From the NCBI GenBank assembly GCA_037043235.1, contig JAWRVZ010000004.1:4927501-4991500 (forward strand): DNA of 64,000 bases, read 5' to 3'. Below are positions 34,851 to 45,158 of the stretch, one piece after another (the stretch's first letter is position 1; the number at the start of each line of letters is the position of its first letter). The translations under genes were made by a program, and so were the position numbers. The notes under the pieces were generated by a model, which was given only the letters and a program-made list of their open reading frames with translations, had not been told where the DNA came from and made no database searches. This DNA is from Rhodeus uyekii (lineage: Eukaryota; Chordata; Actinopteri; Cypriniformes; Acheilognathidae).

Positions 34851-36535
34851 GTTTTGAAGTAGAATGGATTACGCCTCGCACTTCATAGCTATCACCCGAA
34901 AGGACTCGTGGAAGTTTTAATTTGTGGAGTTTGCACTGGACATTTGTCGTCTCGCCGCTACCACACCGTACGACCACAAGACTATAAAATCGCTGTTCTG
35001 GATCGGGGCCAACTATTACCCCCTGAGAGACATCCCAGACACCACTTGACTGAGTTGGTAGGAAGCCGTAGTTAGGTGTCTAGAGAACGTCTGCTCCCAA
35101 TGCAGACAGCAAACTCATCACCTCTCCCACGTCATCCGCACATCTACCTGACTCATCACCTGTGCCCACGACTCATCAGCCAGCATGAGAGCCCCCCGCA
35201 GATGGAGTGCTACCCATGATACCTTCTACGGAGGGTGACCAGGTGTTGACATATAGCGAGAACTGGCTGGAAGACCCCTACACTTAGGTACCACTTCCCA
35301 CCCTACCCCACCCTCAATCATCAACCTTTCTTCATCCATAGACCTCTCTGATATCTTCAATCCCTCCACTGTGGAAGCTGTTGTAACGCAACTGACCTCA
35401 TCCTTCACGCCACCATCTCCATGCTCATCTCCAGTCCTCCAGTCCTACCTCCGCTGGATGTTGTCAGTCCTGCGGCCCCGCTAGAAACACTCTGCCGGGA
35501 AGTGAAGTCGCAGGTCCCACCGCCTCCAGTCTTGTCCGTGGTTGAAGATCTCTTGGCTCCGTCTCCAGCCTCTAATCCCTTCACTCCATCTAGGCCCGTC
35601 GACTTGTCGGCCCTGCCCTGGCTCCACCAGCAACCCTCGCCCTGGTGGCTCCACCGGGTTCCCTCGTCCCAACAGCTCCTCCTCGGTCAGTCGTCGCTCC
35701 ACCTTCACCACAGACTTGCGGGACATCCGCTACCTTCCGTTCCTCCACCCCTTTGGCTGCAGTGAGCTCCTCTTTCCGTGTCCTCTTTCCGTGTCGTTGC
35801 CTCAGTCCTCCCTCACACTGACTCTGCACCAGTCTTCGGGCGCACTGGTTCTGCCTTGAGCAATCGTCACCACGCCTTCACCTTGGTCTCCGGAGCCAGC
35901 GGTGTTGCTCTGCTCTCCGCCTGCATTCTGGCATCTGTCAGCTCCGTCTCCGTCGGCAGTCACTAGGATGTCATCTGCCATCACTACACCCTAGTTCCTC
36001 CCTCCGTCGACTCCATCATGGGCTAACAACGGCTTGCTCTGGGTCTGTCGTCTGGACCATCCTCCTCCTTGGCCTTCAGGATTTTGCCACTCCGCCATCA
36101 TCCTGTCATCGCCTCCTGGACCTCGTCCTCCTCCGGAGCCTCCTCCTGCAACCGTCTGGCTTGCTTTTCCTTTCACCACTTCATGTTCACGGCGCGGGGT
36201 CGCGCCTTGCCGGGAGGGGGCGTAATGTTAAAGCATTGCATAATCAGGACTCTTATTTTGCCTTTTTTATGTCACATGTTCCTTTTTTCTAGATCCTTCA
36301 CTCACTCATCAGTCACCATGGAGACAAATCTTCACAGCTGGTAATTATTTGTTCGTTACCACTCATGTATTTAGTTCTCCCTGTTCACTCGTCAGTTGTT
36401 GTTGTTGTTGTTGGTGTGAACCATATGTTTGTGTTAGCCACATGTTATTGTGTTTACACTACTGTTGCATCGACCCTGCCATTATCCAAGTTCCGTTGGA
36501 TCCTTCATCTTTGTCCTTGCCTTGTGACAGCGTTA
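34850..36535 (+). mobile_element. decayed non-autonomous LTR retroelement with proline-rich ORF
   Basis: The internal region starts near 34865 with a short coding block (MDYASHFIAITRKDSWKF, FALDICRLAATTPYDHKT, SLFWIGANYY) broken by stops, then about 1 kb of C-rich sequence open in several frames with proline-rich translations. It ends at a GGGAGGGGGCG purine tract (36212-36222) followed by a probable 3' LTR. No 5' LTR is visible and no pol domains were seen. The N-terminal block resembles uncharacterised repeat-associated proteins I associate with zebrafish. Confidence 0.55.
36226..36535 (+). repeat. probable 3' LTR of the decayed element
   Basis: Begins TGTTAAAGCATTGC right after a purine tract and ends near GTGACAGCGTTATT. 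Its 3' boundary is approximate because it merges into ATT repeats of the split host repeat. Confidence 0.4.
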
Positions 36536-36672
36536 TTATTATTATTATGTTTTGTATTCTTCTTAAACAAATGCAATCTGAACAGAAGACATTTCTTTAA
36601 AAAATGGCTATTAAAAAAACAGCCATTAAAAATAAATCTTACTGACCCCCAAACTTTTGAACGGTAGTGTTT
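36535..36672 (-). repeat. right part of the split interspersed repeat
   Basis: Contains AAATCTTACTGACCCCCAAA and ends CTTTTGAACGGTAG, the conserved terminus of the repeat whose left part is at 34560-34850. Confidence 0.6.
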
Positions 36673-37423
36673 TTAATTTCTGATACGGATTTTCCTTTAC
36701 AACATAAACCCATTTGCTGTACATATACTATTCATGTTAATTTGATCATGTTTATATTATTCTGTAAACGTTTCAGTTCTGTCATTTTGTTTATAGCTCT
36801 AAGCACTAAAAGCTTTGTTAGCATGCCAAATTTCAGTCAGCCAATCTGGGTATTGGGGTGTGACATGTCTAAAATCAGTACATATTTTGTGAATAAAATC
36901 AGGAATAAATAAAATAAAATCTGCACAAAACACCAGCTAAGCCAATCCAAAACAAGGCTTGGGTTGATTCTCTTAGTTTTAAAGAAGACTGGGAAAGTAC
37001 ATGTGACAGGCAAAACATCTGGCTTCTCTTTTCGTTCTCTTCCCAGTCCCTTGTGAAATGAGCACTGCAAAATATTACGATCTTACAAAAGTATCCACCA
37101 TCACCTTTGCCCTGTCATATTAAAGAAAATTGTGAGGAAAAATTTTGAATACTTTCCCCATTGAGTGTGTCATTCAAGTAGTTTCTGTCTCTCTCTCTCT
37201 CTTTCTTCCTTCCTCCCTGACATGCTCTCTGACTCTCCAGGTGTAGTGGCTCTTTACAGTTCGGCTACTTTGTTCTGCTGTAAAACGAAAAAAAAAAAGA
37301 AAAGCTTTAAAAAGTCATATTTTTGTGCATTGTTTGCACAATATGTTATGGGGCAGTTATGATAATATTAGCCTTTGTTGTTGGTCTGTAGGGTACAAAG
37401 ATGTTAATTTCTGCATATACACC

Positions 37424-37760
37424 AGTGATTCCCAACCAGGGATATGTGTATCCCAGGAAATACTTTAGAAGGTCTTTGTTACTTGCAAAACCTTAATTAC
37501 TTAATAAACTTTTATTAATTTCCCCATTTATATTTTATTCATTAATAAATTAACACTCAACATTAAGGTCTCATTTTTATTTTTAATGTGCTAAATAACA
37601 TGAACTAAAAATGAGCAATACATTTGTTATAGTATTTATTACGCTTTATTAAGGTTAGTTAATGAAAATACAGTTGTTCATTGCTTGTTCATGTTAGTTC
37701 ACAGTGTGTTAACTAATGTTACAACTTTGATTTTAATAGTGTATTTGTAAACTTTAAAGT
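37424..37760. repeat. interspersed repeat fragments
   Basis: A short AGTGATTCCCAACCAGGG-type segment (about 37424-37480) is followed by a TTAGTTAATG / AACTAATG-rich repeat. Another copy of the second type is at about 48185-48430. Both are common in cyprinid DNA; ends not resolved. Confidence 0.5.
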
Positions 37761-37914
37761 TAACATTAAGATTTATAAATGCTGTAGAAGTATTGTTCAT
37801 TCTTACCACTCTTACTACTAAAGTAGTAAACCAATGAAACCTTGTGTTACCAGTAAATTTGTTATTCCTTCTCAAGAACATTTTTTTTAAACTGATGCAC
37901 AATATAACGGTACT

Positions 37915-38589
37915 GTCAGGGTGCTATCACTTCGATCTAGTTTAGTCTTGGTTTTGTGACAGTGCCCTGACACTGCAGTGTTTCCTTGTCTTTGTGTCTT
38001 ATTGTGCTCGAGTTGTGCGCTCTTGTCCACGTGACCTGTCTTGTGTGTGGGGTGTGGTGTACGGATCCTGACATTTCGGTCTAGTTCGGTTTTGGTTTTA
38101 TGTCAGGATTCTGACATTCATGCTCCATGTGTCTGTCTTCTGTTGTGAGCGCATGATACAAGTGTTCGCTCATTCTCGTGCGCTGTGTTTTATTGTGTGA
38201 GTGCGCTGTCTTGTGTTCTGTGTAGCACGCCGTTCGTATTCACATCGGCCGCGTGCTTTCATGTCATGTTTTGTCTCGTAGTTTCATGTCATGTTTAGTC
38301 TTGTGCTGTGTAGCGCGCCACTTGTGTTTTTCACTGGCTGAATGCTTTCATGACATCCTGTTTTGTATGAACACGTGGCTGATGAGTGTTCTCATTGGCT
38401 GAGAGTCCATGTCTCGTTTTATTTGAACACATGGCCTGTGTTTGTGTTCGCTGGCCATGTGCTTGTGCCCTTGTCATGTTTGGTGTGAGCACATGTTTCC
38501 TTGTGCTATGTACTCTCCTGTGTATTGTCTTGACCCCGCCCGTCTTGTTACCACATTATTGGTTGATTTGCCCCACCTGTCCTCAATTA
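37915..38589 (+). mobile_element. LTR-like fragment
   Basis: Starts TGTCAGGGTGCTATC and contains a second related start near 38067 (TCCTGACATTTCGGTCTAG), then TG-rich sequence and CACCTGTCCTCAATTAA near the end. The two similar blocks suggest a duplicated or recombined LTR. No coding region is attached. Confidence 0.45.
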
Positions 38590-38908
38590 AAGAGGAATGG
38601 CAGAGGATCCCAAAATCCAGAGGTGAAAAACTTGTTGCATATTCCTCAAAAAGGCTCATGGCTATATTAGAGCAAAAGGGTGCTTCTACTAAATACTGAG
38701 CAAAGGGTCTGAATACTTAGGACCATGTGATATTTCAGTTTTTCTTTTTTAATAAATCTGCAAACATGTCAACAATTTTGTGTTTTTCTGTCAATATGGG
38801 ATGCTGTGTGTACATTAATGAGGAAAACTTAAATGATTTTAGCAAATGGCTGGAATATAACAAAGATTGAAAAATATAAGGGGGTCTGAATACTTTCCGT
38901 ACCCATTG
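38590..38908 (+). mobile_element. 3' end of a Tc1-like transposon
   Basis: Reading from 38590 to the stop at 38697-38699, the sequence encodes EEWQRIPKSRGEKLVA and ends GASTKY, the typical C-terminus of teleost Tc1 transposases. The right terminus GGGTCTGAATACTTTCCGTA ends at 38908, followed by TA. The 5' part is absent; the break coincides with the end of the LTR-like fragment. Confidence 0.75.
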
Positions 38909-39044
38909 TATATTATAATGCACAGTCATATACCATTGAAAATTTTAGTTTTTATTGTAATTATTTATTTATTTTTTAGTTTATCTTGTATTTATTTACA
39001 CCAAGAATCGACAGTAGAAAAGTAATCCTATCAGTATCGGCTAC

Positions 39045-39176
39045 ATTGGGGTCGGTTATGTTCTAATGTTTAGAGAGTCCAAATGTTGTGGGTTCGATTC
39101 TTAAGGAAATAACTGAGGTGCCCTTAAACGAGGCACCTAAACCTAATCGCTCCCTGGGCACCACAGCACAGTTTGC

Positions 39177-39212
<36 letters not shown>

Positions 39213-39320
39213 CGTTCCCTACTCACTACTCCTAATGTGTGTACACTAACTTGGCTGGGTTAAATGCAGAGGGAAAAATCAGAGTGTGTGTTACCATACT
39301 TGGCCTTCAGATTTAATTTT
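39045..39320 (+). mobile_element. tRNA-derived SINE
   Basis: The head has a B-box-like GGGTTCGATTC (39090-39100) and an A-box-like segment upstream. The body carries CCCTGGGCACCACAGCA, an internal (TG)n run at 39178-39211, and the tail GGGTTAAATGCAGAGG and CCATACTTGGCC. This matches the layout of HE1/DANA-type teleost SINEs as I recall them. Boundaries are approximate. Confidence 0.65.
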
Positions 39321-42300
39321 TCATTAATTTCATTATATCGGGGCATCACTAGTTTATTATTGTCTTATTAAAGGGCTACTTGCTGAGTCTTGCTGAATCT
39401 GCTTGCTTTTCTCCCACAGTATTAAAACTATTTATTTTATTTTAATATTGCTCTAACAGATGGATTTTGGAACAAAATGAGCTCATGTAAATAACAGAAT
39501 TATTTGTTTTTACGTGAACTGTTCCTTTAAGTGTGACATTGTATGTGTTCGCAAGGCTCTCATTTTCTTTGTCCACTAATGACAGAACAGTGGGCTATTG
39601 TCTGTTTTTCACTCCCTTTGCCATGAAGTGTCAACAAACTACTTCCAAGCAGCCATTAAAAGGCATTGGCGCCTTTATAAATAATTCAACCACTTGACTG
39701 GATGCTAAATGAATGGAGATGATACGGACTGAAGGTTTTGGTTTCCAGGGAGTCCTTGAGGAGGAGGGAGTGTTTGGAGGGTTAACATCACCTCCTCAAA
39801 ACAACACCCACCCCAGCATAGACAAAGAGAGAGGTTTAACTCCAGCCGAACTGATCTTCCCTCTTCTTTCTCTTCCTCTTCCTCAGACTTGGTGAGAAAT
39901 TGCAGAGGTTTTTCTGCTCTTTTCTCTCCTGAAACAAAAAGTGGCATTTCTGTGAATCAAAGCCACCCATCAGGAGTCTGTCTTAGGTCCACCCCGGAAT
40001 GCCACCATGGAGTTTGAGGGCTTGAGGGGCCAGACTGGACAGTAGGTGGAACAGTTCCAGGTTTTGTTCTCATTTGTCAATAGCCTTGGACTGAAGTTCT
40101 GTTCAGTAGGGAAATGAAGAGAAATGACTTGTTGCCAACCGGAAAAAGTATTGTCAACAAGACAGAAAATAGATGGATGAAGTAAGGGACAAGGGAGGCT
40201 TGTAGCATCTACTGAAAGAATCTATCATGATATTTTAGACGTAGATGGATTTTAGTGAATAAATGAAGCAGATACAGAACAATCATCTCAGTTCATTGGT
40301 TGCTAATCAAGAGAAGATGACTCATTTCAAGTGTGTGAGAATGTTACTCCCATGGCTTTGATCGATGTGATGGGAAAATGGCCAAGCATTAGAAAGAATG
40401 TGTTTTTTGGTATGATAGGTGCCCTAAAGAACCAGTTTAAAACGATACATTTCAGGTGCCAGCATAAATGCTAACTATTGTATCCACTAAACATCTGCTG
40501 GGTCAGAATTATCTGAGGAACATGGATGATAGTAAATAACATCGTTAACCTTTTCATTTTGGAATGTTTTCCTTTGATTAGCAACCACTGAATAAGGTTG
40601 TTGTTGCAGTGTTGAAGTAGAGTGATAAATGGATGTAAACATCCTCTTGAGGTACTTGTCCTATTGTGATGTTAAACAAGTGGATGGTGATGTTTCATAC
40701 ATCCAAGTGTCCCAAAAAACCTTTAGACCATACAAGCAGAGGAAATAACATTCTGACTCTGAGATTCATTATTTTATTTATGCTAATGTATTTTGTTTTT
40801 GTGTTTAGACTAGGGTTGTGGGCAATTCAATTTTAAATAGAGAATGCTTTTTTAAAATTCCAAATTGATTCTTGAATTTGAATTGAAGCAACAAACAGGA
40901 TGCAGAATCGCAATTTGAATTTGAATGTAAAGAAGTGGAATTAAAATGAATTAAAGTTTACTGTATGTAATGGCTATTATTTTTAAATTGCTTCTTTAAA
41001 AAAAAAAAGATTAAAAAGCCTTTAAGTTTGAAGGTTTTAAGGCACCATGGGCAGTGAGAACAATAGCTAACTTGACAGATGCATTTAATTAATCAACTTT
41101 TGTGGGCCACAAGAACATTTAAAGGGTTAGTTCAACCAAAACATTTTATTTCAAATGAGTGTTTCTCTAGTTTTAAAACTGATTTTGACATAGGAATGAT
41201 CTAGAAACCTTATCAGTCTTGCAGATTATGGCTTATGAATATTAATTAGTTGACGTAGCATCGCCCAGACGTCTGATTAGCTGAAAAGTAGGTAAATAGG
41301 TATGACCCATATTATGATTACTGATTCTGTGTTCATTCATTTGAACACTGATGCTTGGAGTAAAATTTGTCACTTTACATCACCAACAAACATATTTTCT
41401 CAGCTTTGCAACTTGGCAAAATTAAGCCTTTGAAAATATACTGACGGTCATACTTTTTTTTTACAGTTGATACTCCCTCAGATTAAGTATTTTGGAAAGA
41501 AAGAACAAATCATGGTGTCTGAGAAGTTCCACCGACATAAGACATATGTCTTCCAATCCTGTTTACAAGCAACAGAAAAACAGCTTGGAAACCAAGAAGT
41601 AAATTTGTCTGCCTTCTCTTGTCAGTAAAACTGGTAAACTGAGACCTTTTACATAAATATTGCCCCTTCTGGACTAATGAAAGCCTGAAGCAAATGAATA
41701 CATGGTTGAATGGGCCACAGTGAGGCTTGAGTGTGTGTGCAACACCCAGCTGTTGTTATTTCTGTATCATTTCAATTTCAGCAGCTGTCAGGGGAACTTA
41801 GGGCTGTTAAAATCTAAATGAGCACAGGAGCCAAGATCTCTCCTCCTGACTGACAGGTCACAGACCTGGGGAGAGGAAGAGAAAGAAGAGTGTGCTTGAT
41901 GGAAGAATAGAGAAAAGGAAGTGTATGCATGGTGATGACTTAGGTGAAATTAACTGCGTGTATAAAAATAATTCCAGCTATTATGTCTTTTAGTATGAGA
42001 ACAATGGTTTTACCCTTGGTAAGCGCTTTAAAAAAAAGCTATTATACATAATATTGGTTTGGGAATCAATCTGTTTCTTTCTTAAATTATCTAAAAGAAG
42101 ATATCGCCCATGATCTTATCTGCTATATGCAAACAAAATATTTTCAATGGTGTTCTGGATCATTTCTAGACGGTTGCTAGTCAAAAGGGACCATGATTAT
42201 ATGTGATATTTATAATATTCTGGACCCTTGCATTTCCTTTTCTTTATAGTTTTTGGGAACTAATGTTGCATGAAGCCAAACACACCTTCATTAAATCACC

Positions 42301-44578
42301 TTCATTATTAATTGAATCAAAATAGCAAGCAGCTAAAAAAGTTCATCGCCGCTGTGACGCTCTACCAGAGCAACACCTAATTTATCTGTTTGCTTGGTCT
42401 GTTCATTACTGGGGAAAGTCGGTCACCTGGGTGAGGGCCAGGTGGGGGCCATTGTTTTTTTTTTTTTTTCATCATCTTCTTCTTTCCTTCTGCCTCAGTT
42501 GGCAGGCTTCAATCTGAACCCTGCATTAGTCTCATCTTCTCCGTTCTATGTGCAATTGATTGCTCCACAGCTTTGTGATGATAAATTCATGACATGCTGC
42601 AGGAGTTACTTGCTCGACAGTGGAGGTTGTTGCTGTTAAAAAGAAGAAAAAATTGATTCTTGTGGGTCTCCTTGGATCCTGTAAACTTTAAATAATTGAT
42701 GTGGGTTTTCATGTTTGAATGAACATATCGCTGATTAAAGTGATATTGTCCAGCAGTTGATGTGTTCACAAAAACCCAACCTTGTGCAAACGTTTGATTT
42801 AATTAAATTTTTTTATTTTATTTTTTATTTTATTTACATTTTAAAATGTATTTTTGCCACTCTCTATACCCAAATATTTATTTTTCTTTGCATTATTGCA
42901 TTTGTATACATTTAAATTTAAATTTATTTAATTGTAGCTAAAATGTATGGTTACCTGATTTTGATCTTGGTAGGTTGTTACACTTGCCACCTGCTTTTTT
43001 TCTGAAATTGCACCCTCTTTTGTCTGAGGTCATCATCACGGTGTTATTTTAGTAGTCTTTAAATACTATGAACATATTTATTAATATTTTGGATCAGAAT
43101 TTATTTCTATATGTCATGTTATTGTAATTGAGTTATGTGCTCTATCTATCTATCTATCTAGACAAAATAACTGTCATTCATTTTTTCTCTATATCACATT
43201 ATCCTAATGTTTCACATTGTTTTGTTTTCACAGCAAATTAACATGAAAGAACATACAATAATGTGTAATATGTGAATATGCTTGATTATGTATTATCCTA
43301 TTGGTGCATATTTTTTAATCAACACACATTTTTACTTCCTTTTTTCATTTAGATGCAGAAGAATCTCAGAAAGACTCTTTTCTACAATCAATGTGGATAA
43401 CATGAGCATTAGTTCATTTTAATGAATAGTTAATTAGTTAACTTTGTGTGAGCAAAAGTTTGGATCAGATCTGGAGCAGGACAGTAAGAACTCTTTAAGG
43501 TTCATTTGACTCTAACTACACTCAATACTCAATGGCTTCAAACATGTGGTCAGCGAGTTGGCAGTACTAATAACTCACTCACTGGTAGCCAACCCATATG
43601 AACCACCTCTGTCTGTCCAGGAAGATGGGCAGCAAGTTCTTCTGGTTGTCTCATTAGCACTGCAATGTCAGATTGTCGTTTAGAGCAGTGACTTTTGTTT
43701 GCATAATGGTGGATGGAGGCCACCTTCAAGGGGTAAGAAAGGGGGCGAATCTGTTGCTCTTAGGTGCATGATAGGAGGGGTGCTGGGTGTTAAGATCCTC
43801 ACCGGGGTCAGCGGTCCTTTGGACAAGGATAGAGTGTCCACACAGCATGCCAGAGTTTATTTAGTACCAGGCAACAAGTTGTGATGAAACCCGAGCCTCT
43901 TGCAGATGGCGAGCCGACTTCCCTATCCCTTTTCAAAGCTGATCTGTCAGATAAGGACTGACTCTAGCATCCTAATACAGTTACAGGATGTGTTCCACAA
44001 TGCCTAAATGAAATCTGAGCCCATAGATGGCTAAATGAGTACTACATGCCATTTCTGCTTACAATCAATGGCTCTAGATTGATGAAGAACACTGGCGGTG
44101 TATTTTTAATGCCTGGCATTTGGGTTTAGAGACCCACAGTTTTAACAAGCCCAAGTGCTTTCCACTTCCACTTCCATTTCCAACAATATTCAGTTCCTTT
44201 TCTATTCCTACAATTTCAGACATTAACTCGCCTCTTTTCTTCCACACTTTTGTACCCCTCGACCTAGCCTATACGCTGCAGATCAAGTTTCTCCGGCCCT
44301 GGAGCTAAGTCCAACTGACGACAGACCCGTTGGCAGTCTTGTTTGATGCTGAAAGAGGATCCCAGTGCCGCTCTATGAGCTCTGCATAGCAGGAATGTGC
44401 AGGAGAAAGGGATGAGCATGTTGTGGTGTCTCTCTGATGCCCTTCATGAGTAACTTGAGAAGGTGTATGTGTTTGAAATGTCTAGGGGGCTGCCATCTCT
44501 TTCTATTACGCTCAAAAGAGGTCTGCAATATCTGAAGAAAGCTATCCATTAGCCTTCCCATTCATCTCAATGGGAGTT
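39321..44578. other. no recognised gene
   Basis: Intergenic or intronic DNA with an ATCT tetranucleotide run at 43139-43160, a GAATTTGAATT-rich patch near 40.86-40.93 kb and a fragment of a common repeat near 41.12 kb. No coding exon could be supported. Confidence 0.5.
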
Positions 44579-44583
44579 GCTTG

Positions 44584-44996
44584 TGTCACGGTATTGATAC
44601 GGGAGGACTCAATTGCGGGGTAGCATAAGGATTTATTATAACAAAGAAACATAAATCAGAACTTACAAAGAAATGCCCACGAGGGGGAAAACATAACTAA
44701 ACTAGAACAAACTGAAAACCAGACATAATCACGGGTACTCAAGAGAAACAGGCAGGACTAGGAACACATCTCACGAGGGGTATCAAAAGACAACGACACG
44801 ACACAGGACAGCAAACACACTGGGGTTAAATAGGGAACACATGAGGGAGGTGATGAGAGACAGCTGGGAATGATTATAGGGAACAAGGAGGCGGGGCAGA
44901 TGCTAACGAGACACACACACACAGGAGAGAGAGCAGTGCCACGGTTCAGTCACTGGAAACCCTGGAACCGGAACTGAGCCTGACAGAACCGTGACA
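44584..44996 (-). repeat. 3' LTR (element on - strand)
   Basis: 413 bp. On the - strand it carries TATTTAA (complement of 44826-44832) and further on AATAAA (complement of 44632-44637), in the order expected for promoter and polyadenylation signal. It differs from the 5' LTR only at 44759. Confidence 0.93.
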
Positions 44997-45158
44997 CTAC
45001 CCCCCCTCAAAGGAACGCCCCATGGCGTTCCTACATAAAACAAAACCCCATACCACACCGCATGAACAACAGGACAGGGAGCTAAGTAAAAAATAAAAAA
45101 AAAACAAATTCTATATGGGAATTCAGGAACGAGTGGAAGGGAGGGCAAACCGACAATA

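Noticed and set aside
35421..36225. Several overlapping P/S-rich frames on both strands as host genes
   Set aside because: They fall within the decayed LTR element and arise from C-rich repeat-like sequence open in many frames.
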